NCBI GenBank assembly: GCA_905220665.1
Contig: CAJNAR010000168.1
Location: forward strand, 682,001 to 746,000
Origin: Albugo candida
Lineage: Eukaryota > Oomycota > Peronosporomycetes > Albuginales > Albuginaceae
DNA: 64,000 nt
Direction: 5' to 3'
The position numbers and the translations under genes are program-made. Within the stretch, counting starts at the first letter, position 1; every line of letters begins with the position of its first letter. Below, piece by piece: positions 46,608 through 58,353 of this stretch. A model generated the notes under the pieces. The model was not told the DNA's origin and searched no databases. It saw nothing but the letters and a program-made list of their open reading frames with translations.

Positions 46608-47438
46608 TCAACAAATAGAATATTTCAATGAGCATCGACATACTGGACAAGATGGAGATGATATTAGCCAGTGATTGATACATTCGTGATGAAACATGTG
46701 CTGACACGGTAATCTAATCGAGCTCTTGGTATCTGTCAATGAGTCCAGGCATATTCGACAAGCGATCTGCGGTTCCAATTCATTTCCATTGTCGGAATGA
46801 AAAAAGTTCTTGAGTAATTTGTGAGCATTTTCCTGTCGTTGTGCGGTTATGTCCAAAAATGAGTACACTAAGGCTTGACTAAGAATTGTGTTGTCGCATT
46901 GGCAATCGCGATTGAGGGCGACAAGCAAATCGTTCAAAAACTCCTCCATGATATTGGTATGTGTGAACGAATATGTCAACTTCGTTTGCCACGAATGTCG
47001 TCGCGAGTGCTTATACATGGGAGATTTGACTGTACGCCGTAAAGGCCCACAACATTCAAAACTACGGCAATCGCCCATAATCATTTCCATATCTTTGCGA
47101 AACTGTTGATAATCGCAGAATGATTTGCGGAGAATCCACTTGTGCCCAAACATATGATCCATCAGGTACATCACAAACTGTGTGTCTACGTGTGTCTGCG
47201 GCCTCATTGGCAAGCTGAATCGCCGTTCTGTAGACAAGTTAACGGGAGGAGAAACGCTCTTACGACGACTGTGAGTGACCGCTCCTGCATGACACTTTAC
47301 TGCGGTCAACGTGGCTGGAGTGACCATAATGGACACAACATTCGTGCCAAGTTTCTCTCGGCAGATGGCTCGAGCTAGAGACATGCAAGTGCTTTCATTC
47401 GGTTCATCTAAAAAACTCCTCAAGGAAACGAAAACCAT
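46608..47438 (-). CDS. RING-H2 finger protein, probable E3 ubiquitin ligase (276 aa)
   Basis: Single exon from ATG 47438. The C-terminal 50 residues form a complete RING-H2 finger starting at Cys227: CRICLDSLTD, LPCQHMFHHECI, NHWL, SCPVCR, the spacing that binds two zinc ions and an E2 enzyme. The upstream 200 residues have no clear domain; a segment near 105-125 (WILRKSFCDYQQFRKDME) resembles PX-like lead-ins seen in some oomycete RING proteins, though this is weak. The target is unknown. The start is 162 bp from the divergent MFS gene, suggesting a shared promoter. Confidence 0.85.
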   Translation of the reverse strand: MVFVSLRSFLDEPNESTCMSLARAICREKLGTNVVSIMVTPATLTAVKCHAGAVTHSRRKSVSPPVNLSTERRFSLPMRPQTHVDTQFVMYLMDHMFGHKWILRKSFCDYQQFRKDMEMIMGDCRSFECCGPLRRTVKSPMYKHSRRHSWQTKLTYSFTHTNIMEEFLNDLLVALNRDCQCDNTILSQALVYSFLDITAQRQENAHKLLKNFFHSDNGNELEPQIACRICLDSLTDTKSSIRLPCQHMFHHECINHWLISSPSCPVCRCSLKYSIC

Positions 47439-47600
47439 TCTGAAATGAGATTGAAAGGCTTCCCTATTGCATTCTTATCTTATCATAGCGCAACTAAGTA
47501 TAGATCTTGGACTCGTTGTATCGCATTTGTAGGTGATATGATGTATCACGGGTAGCTTGCATAAGAGACCAGAAGCTTCGAATTTTGAGTCCATCAAGCA

Positions 47601-49007
47601 ATGCCTCAGGCTTTACTCAATTTACGGACCACTCCCAACTATGGGAGTACGGGCACGACTAAAGATCATGAAGCAAGTCCAAGACATCGATTGAAGTCCT
47701 GGTATATGCAAATGTTCCTGATCAATCTTGTCGAGTTCTCAGCAGAGTCTTCCCGGGGGATAGTTTTACCAACTCTATTCCTCTACGGAAAATCACTGGG
47801 TGGAAGCATTGCGTTCATGGGAATCTTGACCTCTGTCTTCTCTGTCGGTAGACTTATTTCTTCGACTGTATTTGGCTGGATGTGCGATCGATGGACATTC
47901 AAAGCTGTTTACATCATTTCGTCGGTGATTTGTCTGTTTGGCAATGTTCTATATCTTCTTGCAGACGAACACGTTGTTAATTCGAAGTATCTTTTGGCTA
48001 TCAGTCGATTCATTGTCGGCTTTGGAGCAGGTAATCGAAGTGTATGCCGAGCAAACGTTGCCGCTATCACAACTGTCAGTCAGCGTCTGAAATATTTGAC
48101 CATTTTGGCAACAGTTGTATTCCTTGGGTATGCGCTGACTCCTGGTTTTGGATCGTTAGTAGCAAATATTGATGTTTATCTTCTTGGTGTGCACTTTAAT
48201 CAATTCACGTCACCAGGAATGATCTTGGTCATCTTGAGTGGATTTACGATAGTTTTGGTACTACTTTTCCATGAGGAGGACCTAGGCATTCATGACGGAC
48301 CCTGTGAGACACCCGACAACCGTAATCCCGACAAAAAACTCGAAAATTCAACGCATCTTCCTACCAAGGTCGTAAATATGGGGGCAGCTATATTCATCTT
48401 TTTGAATTTCAATGCACGTGGTATCCTATCCGTTTTCGAAACTATAAATATTCCCTTGTTCCTGGAAGTAACGGGAAGCAGTTCTAAGCGCACAGAATCG
48501 GTTGTGGCAGCGTCAAACTTTCAGTTCTATCTAGGACTATTGGGTCTAATCACCTATTTACTCATCGAGTATTTCCGGCACAAAATATCAGATGTTTGCT
48601 GGGTACAAACCGGATTCTCTATGCTATTTGTCGGAAACCTCTTGCTAGTGGTAGCACCGTCCAATCTTACGTTCTTGCGCTTGACTTTGTCTGAAGTGTT
48701 TGTGTGGAGTATTGGTTGTCCGATTACCTCTGCTGTTATCGTAGCAGCATTTTCAAAGTTACTTGGTGGTCGCCCGCAAGGAACCTTAATGGGTCTTCTG
48801 GGCTCTGCTGGATCGGTGTCGCGCATTGTACTGCCTCTGTTACCGGGTGTGTTAGCAACTTTGTCGCCTGTTTTTTGTATCAATTTGGTGCTTTGTGGTA
48901 TCAGCATTGTGTCGCTGGCATGGTATAGCCGACTGGTATATGCCCACAAAGAAGGCCTGACAAGAGAAGCACAAATGAGCACATCGCAAGGTAGCGGTCA
49001 AGCTTAG
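47601..49007 (+). CDS. major facilitator superfamily transporter, MFSD8/CLN7-like (468 aa)
   Basis: Single exon from ATG 47601. About 12 transmembrane segments in two groups of six, separated by a polar loop at about residues 225-255. The first half carries MFS landmarks: SVGRLISSTVFGWMCDRW (motif-A region between TM2 and TM3) and SRFIVGFGAGNRSVCRANVA in TM4/5. The latter arrangement is characteristic of the CLN7/MFSD8 and SPX-MFS group of lysosomal or vacuolar transporters. The substrate cannot be read from sequence; endolysosomal location is inferred from the family. Confidence 0.88.
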   Translation: MPQALLNLRTTPNYGSTGTTKDHEASPRHRLKSWYMQMFLINLVEFSAESSRGIVLPTLFLYGKSLGGSIAFMGILTSVFSVGRLISSTVFGWMCDRWTFKAVYIISSVICLFGNVLYLLADEHVVNSKYLLAISRFIVGFGAGNRSVCRANVAAITTVSQRLKYLTILATVVFLGYALTPGFGSLVANIDVYLLGVHFNQFTSPGMILVILSGFTIVLVLLFHEEDLGIHDGPCETPDNRNPDKKLENSTHLPTKVVNMGAAIFIFLNFNARGILSVFETINIPLFLEVTGSSSKRTESVVAASNFQFYLGLLGLITYLLIEYFRHKISDVCWVQTGFSMLFVGNLLLVVAPSNLTFLRLTLSEVFVWSIGCPITSAVIVAAFSKLLGGRPQGTLMGLLGSAGSVSRIVLPLLPGVLATLSPVFCINLVLCGISIVSLAWYSRLVYAHKEGLTREAQMSTSQGSGQA

Positions 49008-49709
49008 ACAACATTTTTGATGAACATATAATGAACCCAGGTTTCCTGGTTATCAAACATCTAAGCTTTATGACTGTACTTTTGTGTCTTATGTCCATTT
49101 TTAGGAAAGCAATCCCTGATCACCTTCTTGCGTGATAACTCTGTGTCAACAAGACTCACTAACCAAACCTGTAAGACTCAGCCAGCCCAAGCAACATAGC
49201 ATGAATGTTTTACTATAGCTTGTCTTGCGATTCAGGACTGCTACTTTCGCCAAGGTAATATTTCGTAGTAGCATGACCACTGCATCTAGTAGAAAAGCGA
49301 TATCAGAGCTAGACAAATTTTGGGATCGCTCTCCTTGACTATAGGCAAACGTTGTGACAAAGCGGTTGAATCTACGTGCAAGAACACTGGAGCATAGAAT
49401 TCAGTGCATTTTTTTGCACGATACAATTATGCTCTATAGATGGTTCAGATTGCTGCAATCATGCACATGTTTGTACCAATAATTATTTATGTAAAACAAT
49501 TTGTGAATTGACTGTCGGACGAAAGAGTATTTTGAATCACATCGATTGGCTTTCCAAAATGGAAGTCATACGTCTTAATTCCGTTTGCTTCGTCTGCATC
49601 GTACCTTGGCTTGCACCCTGAGCAGTCTGCAGGAGAAGGCGGCCATCGCGTGGTGGCTACGAGTAAAAACGATCTATTCACCTATGAGTAACAGCTTGTA
49701 ATATAGATT
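49008..49709 (+). other. intergenic stretch, nothing assigned
   Basis: A 702-bp gap between two plus-strand genes. The 81-codon ORF at 49376 does not start with ATG and shows no features. Confidence 0.45.
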
Positions 49710-52700
49710 ATGCACATTGAATCAAGTTCTGATTCTCTTTCAGACTCAAACGATGTTTATCCTATTCGACCCAAACAAAAATCTGCAAGCACACGGCCGC
49801 ACACAGTCAACGGGAAGGCGGAGGACAAGCAAGCATGCTTACTCAAATTAGACGCACTAAAAGAACTTCTAGGATCTTCTGGAGGTCAGAAGCCCAAAAT
49901 ATCACGGCGACAACTTCGAGAGAAATTTTGCAAGTATGATAAGCAAGCTACGGGAATCATGACAAAAGACAATTTCAAAAAGTGTCTTGATAAGACTGGG
50001 ATGCATATGCTGAAAGAGACTTCCTTCAATGATATAATTGACTGCTTCGCTGATGTCTCCAGCACTACGGTCGACTACAACTTGTTTTTGGAGTGTATTT
50101 GTAATGTTCGAGTGTCCGAAAACATGAGCTCGATCGCTGAGAACTTACGTTACAGGATACTACGTTCAAATGGGAAAGCAAGTGCTACGTCTAAAGTAAA
50201 ATGTAATCTTTTTAAAGAGCTGTTAAAACTGGACAAACTAAAACGAGGATGGATCACAGATGAGCAGTTTGAAGAGTACCTAGAGAAGGATGATCGAAGA
50301 TCAGGCGTACGCTTCGATTTGGAACAAAATGAAATCGACTGGCTACTGGAGCGCTTTTCTTTCCAATTTGGTCGGCATCAGCATGGTATTGACTACCAAC
50401 TATTCGCTTCTTGGATTCAACCAAGCCAGCATTTTGATATGGATCGCTTGCGTGATACATTCCAAAAGCTATTACGCGTGGGGATCGCGAAGCGTGGATG
50501 GGATATTGAATATATGCTGGAGGCTCTCGATACAAATCATTGTCGTTACATAAGTGAAAACGATTTAAGAAGACTGATTCAAGATCTCGGTTTGCCCCTC
50601 AGTGAAGCACAAATACAATACCTCATCGAGATTTACGATAAGAACCACGACGGGAAGATAATCTACAAGAATTTATTGACTGGATTGGGTGATAAAAGAA
50701 CTCCAGACAGCCCAAGAAAGAAGTCCCAAGTTGATCCGGGTCAGGGCAGTGCAAATACCTCTGCAAATAATCAAAATACCATACTACGTAATCTTAGCTC
50801 GCGCTTTCGAATAGGAGGTTCCGATCGAAAGGAAGGTCCTTCACATGGAAAAATAAGTATTGTGGGCAAGACTGTGGAAAAAAGTATTGGAGCTACAGAA
50901 TCGAAGCACAGGGAAAATAAATATTACAATAAACCAAAATTCTTTGGAAAAACTACATCAATCAAAAGCAAAAAAAGAAACCAGAGCACATCATCTGAAC
51001 AAAGTGAACAAGAGGAATCCAAGGCGAAGGTAGGCTTAAGCAGCCGCAGAGGTGCACCGCAAAACTCACGGCGACCAAAAAGCGCTACATCATCCGATTC
51101 AAGTGAACATCCAGTAGTTTCAAGGAGGATTGCGAATTCAACGGATTCCTCTTCAGCCGAAACCTCTAGTGATCATAAAATATCAAAATCCGCCCGTATT
51201 GACCAACGTCGTATGAAGGATACGTCTTCGGGGCGTGTAAATATAAAAGAACGAGAGGATAGGAGAGCACTGGGGGAGAAGAGAAACGAACAAAGTAAGC
51301 AACGCATCAAAGCAGATAGGCGGACGCATACGAAGAATGTACCAGAAAAAAGAAAAACGCAATTCGGGAAAAGCATTCCAACAGCTGAAATCAAGGCCAA
51401 AGATCCAAACTCTGCTGTGCAGAAAGAGAAGTCTAAACGTAAAATGAAATCGTCTGCGAAATGTGTCCATACATACGACAAATTAACAAAGCCTTTGAAG
51501 CAAATCTTGCGTCGTGCTTTCGAATTTTTCGACATCGATCGGAGTGGTGCAATTGAAGTACAAGAGCTGGAGATTGTTCTGCAAGCTTTAGGGTATGAGG
51601 TCAACTCGTTTGATGTAGCTAGCGAAATGAGACATACTGACTTGGACTATAATGGTCGACTCGATTTTCAGGAGTTTTGTGCTTTCATCAAGCGCATCAT
51701 GCAACAAAAACAATTCCTTATGACTAGTTTGAGAGAACACGAGATACGTAAAGCTTTACAAAGCTTGGATCGAGATAATAATGGATATTTGGATCGCCAA
51801 GAATTCGTCTACATGACAGATCAAATTCTGCAAGTTCAGCTCACTCCAACGCAGCAAACGTCGCTGTTTGACTTCATAGATGTTAATGGGGACGGAATGA
51901 TCCAAGAGGAAGAATTCATCAGTTTTCTGACATTATACCATCAGCTCCAAGTCAATCGACTGACATCAAATCTCAAAATGCCGAAATTTCCTCCTACAAT
52001 CACGGATGCGATCAAGAAATTGATACACGGATCCCCAGTTGATGTGGATGGCAATCTGCTGATGCTTCTTGGAATTCCGTCAAACTTTCGTCGGGCAGTG
52101 TCATCCTTCGTGAGTAGTGGAAAATTGGAGCAGAATTCTATGGAATATGTTCTGTCCTTCCCAGCACCTCAAGTAGTGACGAGCTTGTCTCAACTAACCA
52201 CAACAAGCACTTGTAATCATTCACGACCACCAAGTTACAATCCCATCGAAACTGCAACTGACTTGGCTGCGAGGGTGTATAATGATTCAAGCAATACAAA
52301 AATTGAAGAGACCATTTTAGCCAAAGCAGAAAAATATCAATTTCAGGCCATTCTCTCGCTGAAGCGTGCAACGGGCATTCCAAAACCGTTTGATTCCCGT
52401 GAGAGCGATGTGGTCAAACGTTGTGTCAATGTCTGTATATTTCAAGAATATAAGATTACTCACAGAAACGCTCGCGATCGACGTCACCTTCCGAATACAG
52501 GAATTAAGAACTGTTTTCGTGCGGGTCGAATTGTCGGCAATGTTCTCGAAATTCCAGTCTCGTGGAACCCGAATGAAGAGGATGTCTGGGAATTTTCCAA
52601 ACGAGCTACGAGTAAACACGACTACAAATTCCTGGCTCGGACCAACTTGGTCAGTGATGAATTATTTCTCCTGATTGAATTTATCGTACATTTGAAAGTC

Positions 52701-53739
52701 CCTGATGTCAAGGATAACTCACATAGCCTAGACAAAGACTTGCGCAATGTTAAAAGCAAGCGGAATGATTCTGGCGAGCGTTCCTCTTCAAGCCGTGGAT
52801 TAGTCGAGATGGTATGCTGCTGGACCAAAATACCACTTTACCTCTTGCTTGAAAGACGCACTAGCACATTTCGGACGCGGGAAAAGCTGCTCGGGGGAAC
52901 CGTGTTTAGTCCTTGCGAGGTTGAAGAGGACGAAATAATGCGTCGACGTTATGGATGGCGAGCTTTTAGCAATGTGTTCCGAGCTACACGGCCTCCGACA
53001 CCTATAGTCGGGATAAAGTGCTTACCAATCAAAAATTTGCCGGAAGAATATCAAAAATGCGTGTACAAAATGCCCCCTCTTTTACTACTACCATACTCAG
53101 CTATCTCTATCACGGCGGAATACATGATGTACATGAATAGCTTACTGTCAGAGACATCAGTCGCATCGAGTGGTACGATCACAGGCTGTTGATAGGATGC
53201 TCAATCTCACTAATTTTCGCTCTCATTCAAGTTGTAGCGTGTGCGCCAGCACTGAAAATTTTACCCCGCATTATCGAAAATAACTTGGCATTATCATCAT
53301 TCTCTCGAGCTTTTGAGTCTGAAGTAACAGGATACGAAGCAGTACAGGTCAGATTAACTTTATTGTCTGTTCTACAATGCGCTTATGTCGATGTGTAGGA
53401 TCGCCAAAGAAAACTGGAAGATATTTGCTTACGTTTTTGGCCTTTATTTATGAAGTGTCACGGTGACCTTCCTAAATCCGTATTGAGTGCTCATAGAAGA
53501 CGATCTTTAGCTAACGTTGAGGAATCACAAATCGCTTGGAACTCTGAATCTGGCTTTGATATTAATCAAGTGAAAATGCACCCCCAACTGCTTGAAATGG
53601 CAGTACAAGGGTAAGCTTTCTTGAAACAAGTCCAAATGTCTCACGTACTTTTCCACACAGTACTCTGCAAATGCAAGACACTGATATTACGACAGTTCCA
53701 TTCCACATCAAAGAAACGGCATTTAAGAGGATGGTGTAA
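49710..53739 (+). CDS. EF-hand protein with nephrocystin-1-like C-terminus (about 1289 aa)
   Basis: Exons 49710-53172, 53232-53347, 53399-53610, 53661-53739 (3870 nt, phases consistent). EF-hand loops are seen at about 274 (DTNHCRYISEND), 310 (DKNHDGKIIYKN), 608 (DIDRSGAIEVQE), 644 (DLDYNGRLDFQE), 687 (DRDNNGYLDRQE) and 724 (DVNGDGMIQEEE); the last four have good calcium-ligand spacing. A long Lys/Ser/Arg-rich disordered linker (about 330-590) separates the two groups. The C-terminal 450 or so residues resemble nephrocystin-1 after its SH3 domain: VWEFSKRATSKHDYKFLAR, MVCCWTKIPLYLLL, and a final FRAFESE- to FWPLFMKC-like helical part. Nephrocystin-1 sits at the ciliary transition zone, fitting biflagellate zoospores. 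No SH3 domain is seen; calcium-binding EF-hands take its place. The assignment rests on pattern memory, so moderate confidence. Confidence 0.7.
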
Positions 53740-54018
53740 AGCTTAAAAGTCAGACAGTGTGCTCGGAAGTTTAGATACCATGTAATAAAGACAAAAGATA
53801 TAATTAACTACGCCCTCCCAAGGACCATATCCCACTCATGTGCATGAAGCACTCGACTGATGTATAACGGAGTCAGGTCTGGTTTCTATAGTATTTTGTC
53901 TGGAAAGGAATCAAAGATCAGCGTGTCACCCGTACTGATCGCAAATTGAGTTTCATGCTTACTTCCTGAAATTTGTTCACATTATCAATTATAACAACTC
54001 TGCTTAATTGATGATACA

Positions 54019-57000
54019 ATGGACCCAACTTCCAAGTTGCAAGATGAGTTATCTTCATCTATTGCGAATCAGCATGCACTCACGGCTTCCCCCGATATAA
54101 AGAAAATGCTTAGAAATCGAGGTCCTCTCTTCAATCCTGCCAACAAGAACCGAGAAGGAGCTCAAATGTGGAAAACCGTCAGAAAAAATTTACTAAACAT
54201 CGGTACTGGTGCTGTACGATCGCGTTTGAGACCTCGCAAAGCTCCAATTTATCGAATCAATCCGGAATCGAAGGAAAAACGCGCGTGGGACGTTTTCGTC
54301 TCTATGTGTGCACTATATGCCACCTGTATAGTTCCCTACCGAATTTGCTTTCATCGTGAGGCATCCGGTGCCTACAGAAATCTCGAAAGCATTATCGATT
54401 GGGCTTTTGCGCTCGATATCGTTGCACATTTTATCACTGGTATATACCTGCCGAATGGTGAAATATGCTATGATGTTGCCTATATCGCGAAAATATACGT
54501 CCGAGGCTGGTTCTTCTTTGATCTCATTTCTACGATTCCATTCGAGTATATCGCCAAGTGGGCTGGGTATTCAGGGAACACGCAAGCTTCCGCGTCAACA
54601 AAGCTTTTGAGGGGAATAAAAATCTTGCGCTTGTTCAAACTAGTGCGAGTTAGGAAACTGGATACAATGTTGCAAGATTTCGAAGAAAGCATGCTTGCAA
54701 ATCAAAGTGTCATATCTATCATCAAAATCGGCCTCGCGATGCTCTTCATCTCACATTTAGTCGCCTGTTTATGGTTCTATATCGCACGAAGCGATTATTC
54801 TTATAAAAATCCCGCCTCTAACTGGATTGATTCGCTCGAGCAAACCGAAAGCTCGTCCGACCAAGCTGCTTTGCAGTATCTAGTCTCAGTGTACTGGGCA
54901 ATCATTACTATGTCAACGATTGGTTTTGGAGATGTAGTAGCTCAAAATGATCTCGAACGACTAATTAATGTTCTGATAATGGCACTGGGAGTATCTCTGT
55001 TCGGCTATGTTATTGGAACCATTTCTACTCTTGTTGCCAACATAAATGTCACAGCAACTTTACATGAAGAGCACTTGACACTAGTGAAAGAATACATCAT
55101 TAGTAGAGAGTTATCTCCTCGGATCGGCAGGAGAGTAAGAAATCATTTTGAATATTACTATCAAAATCGGTCCGTTTTTCGGGAAAAGCACCTACTTCAG
55201 CGCTTACCGGCGACATTTCGAGACAAATTGGTACCTGATTTTCAACATGCTTGAAAATTACAATGGTGAAATGATCGTGCTTTGTAGATTCACCACATCC
55301 ACTTGAAGACTATTACTTCCATCAAGTATTTAGAGCTTTGCAATAAGTCTGTCGTAAATGATTGCGTGACATTGATGCAGCCGTTCAATGTCTTGAAGGA
55401 TGAGTATGTGTATGCTCAGTTTGAAATTGCAGCACATGTTTTTTTTCTTCACAAAGGAAAAGTTGCATTGATCAGGACCAATCCTAATGACAAGAATCAG
55501 ATCAGACTCGGCTCCATCAATTCTGGGGATCATTTTGGTGAGCTAGAAGTTTATGATGAGCATGTTGGGAATGGTATCCGAATAGGGTCAGCAATCGCTA
55601 AAATGTATTGCGAACTTACATTTCTGTCACGTGAGGCGATCTCTAGAATCAGTAAGCCTGGTCTTCAGATGTCACGCTGATGCCTGAGTGTTGATACTTT
55701 AGGTGCGAAATGGCCTGAATTACTGACACATTTTCGAGCTGCAGCTCAAGCAACCTCGACAAGTTATCGTCAAAAAGCAGAACAAGCTGTTTGGGACACC
55801 GATTGGTCAGCGGCCCAACATCATCTGATCGAAGAAGTCGATCTTTTCTCAACACAAAAGGCGACATCTGTGGCTCGTAGCAAATCCGACGTTAGGAAGG
55901 TTTTCCCCGGCAATGATGGGACGACAGTGACATCGTCGGACGTCGAATCTACGGTTTTGGCATGTTCAGCATCGCACAGCACTCGTGGTTCATTCTTTAG
56001 TTGCAACGAAATGAAATTAAGGTCCACTGATGCGCGGAGCAAAACAACGTTACGTTGTATGGAATCCAGATACATGAAGGCATGCAAAAGTGGAATCGCA
56101 TTGCTGATAACGACAATTCTTCGAGCGATAGGTCGAGTAATCGATGAAGATGGTAGTCGAATAATAGAAGGAAGCGCTACAGCGTCATCAGAAATAGATG
56201 AACAAGGTGATAGAAACTCACACAATATATCGTCAAAGATTCAGACTACAAGGCACACACGGAATAGCATCGCCAATCTCAAGGGCCTCATTGCCACGAT
56301 TCGAGACTCAACAACACCGGGAGCTAGACTACATACGTTTACAACCGAGAAGATGTTGTTAAAGGGAAGGCTTATTCTTCATCCGCAGGAAGGATTTGTA
56401 GTGACATGGCAAATCGTCGCAAGCACGGGGATTTTATATTCGATGATCATTATCCCCTTTCGACTTGGATTCAATTACGATGCCATCGGCTTTTGGTTTT
56501 ACTTTGAGTTAGCGATTGATGTGTCCTTCATGTTTGATATTCTGCTCAACTTCCGGACAGCTTATTTCAACGAAGAGCGAATTATGGTTTATAATTCACG
56601 AATCATTGCAATTCGATATTTAAAAGGGTGGTTCACGCTCGATTTACTTTCGTCAATTCCATTCGATCAAGTCGTCTTGTAAGTCTAGCGCAATGATGTA
56701 TTCCTTGTGATTATTGGATCTGCATGATATTAGTTCGTTCAGCACATCGTCAGCACAGGTAGCATTTTTACCGACAAGACTACTTCGTCTGGCTCGAACT
56801 ACCCGGTTGCTGAAGCTGGTCAGGCTCATTCGACTGAGTAGGGCATCCGGAAAACTTCGCGAATTTTTCGAGGTTAGTGAGCTAAATGATCGTTTTCTTC
56901 ATCAGGTTTCACGCAGAGATTTGTTTCAGGTGAGCCCGTCCTTGGAACGACTAGGTAGGCTTCTCTTGGTGATGACGCTATTTTGCCACTGGAACGCGTG

Positions 57001-58313
57001 CATGTTTCATGGGGTTATGCTGTTGAGTGAGAGTTCTGGTCTTCACAATTGGTGCGCGGACTATTTTCTACCAGGTGCTCCGCGCGAAATCGCAACGCAT
57101 TGTTCCGAAAAAGTCCCGCTTGTAGATCGATACATCGCAGCTTTATATTGGGCATTTGAGACTCTCACCACAGTCGGCTATGGAGACATACGGCCTGATA
57201 CCGGCTCTATCTATGAATTGTGTTTTGTCATTCTTTCGATTGTTTTGAATGCCGCTGTCTTTGGGTATATACTATCGTCTGTCGTTTCTTTGATAAAAAA
57301 TCTCGATCCAGGTGATCGAGAACGAAAGTTGGTCATGACGGAGATGAAAAACTACCTTCGCGAGGCTGGTGTCAGCGCACGTTTGTGCGACAGTGTCAAA
57401 GCAGTACGAAGCAATTCGGTGCAGTGAGGCATGCGTGCTGATCTCAGGATTATTTTGTAGCATTATCATCACCTCTTGTCCAAGTCATGCTTGTTTCCAG
57501 AGCAAAAGGTAAGCTGTGCATGTCAAATACTTGCTATCCTGAAGAGCATTTTCGTAGCTCTTTGACAAAATGCCTCCCAGTCTTCGCTACGACATAGCCC
57601 GGATAGTGGCCGGCGATTCATTGTTTGAGGTTCCTTTAATTGCACTGATGGAAGATTCATTTAGAGGATTCGTCTCCTATGCTTTGTTTTTTTTCAAGCC
57701 TGTATGTCTGCATCAAAACGAGCGAGTCTGTCGCGCAGGGGAGGCCGGCAGAGAGATGTTTTTTCTTGTTAACGGAGTATGTAAAGCTGTTGAGGCGACT
57801 ACCAAGCAAGAATGGAAACTCAGTCAAAATGCGGTCTTTGAGCAGTATTCATTGATGGCTCCAGCTGATGAGAATTATCGGACGCATTTGACCGTCACTG
57901 TCGAGTCCGAATCATGCGCTCTTTTCTCCCTATCCGCTCGTAACTTTCGGTGTGCTCAACCTATTCGAATCTCTTCGTTTGCTTACAATCTAATGGATAG
58001 AACTCTGTATGGTGTCTCCCCTGCCGTCAGTATGTTTTTTCTGAGTCATTTGAGCGCCGTATTGGCCGAGGATGATCGCTACAATCTCACGCAAGCACAG
58101 ACGAAGCAAATTCATAAAATTTTGAGCATTGGAAAAACATTTCAGGATGTTGCGAAAAGACAGGAGCTCCGAGCTAGCTTGAGTTCGGTCGGGAAGGTTG
58201 CAATCGCAGCTGCAAAGCAAAGCCGACGGCCTTATGAATGGTCTCCAGCCATGCTACCACGCCAACTTCATAAAATTCATGCCAGTCACCTACAAAAGCA
58301 TTCTATTGGCTGA
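54019..58313 (+). CDS. double (tandem) CNG/HCN/EAG-type cation channel (about 1341 aa)
   Basis: Exons 54019-55230, 55288-55651, 55703-56678, 56734-57403, 57461-57508, 57558-58313 (4026 nt, phases consistent). The first channel unit has six TM segments with an S4-like basic helix (ILRLFKLVRVRKLD), pore signature TIGFGD (about 299-304), a C-linker and a cyclic-nucleotide-binding-like fold (GSINSGDHFGELEVYD). Without a stop, a second unit follows: another S4-like helix (RLLRLARTTRLLKLVRLIRL), pore TVGYGD (about 997-1002), C-linker (SKSCLFPEQKLFDKMPPSLR) and a second, more divergent nucleotide-binding-like fold (EMFFLVNGVC). Two such chains would make one four-unit pore. Filters GFG and GYG suggest potassium selectivity. 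Whether either fold binds cAMP/cGMP is unclear. It is only 40 bp from the NOL10 start. Confidence 0.9.
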
Positions 58314-58353
58314 TATTCATCATTTATAAGCATTGGATTGGGTAATATCAAGA

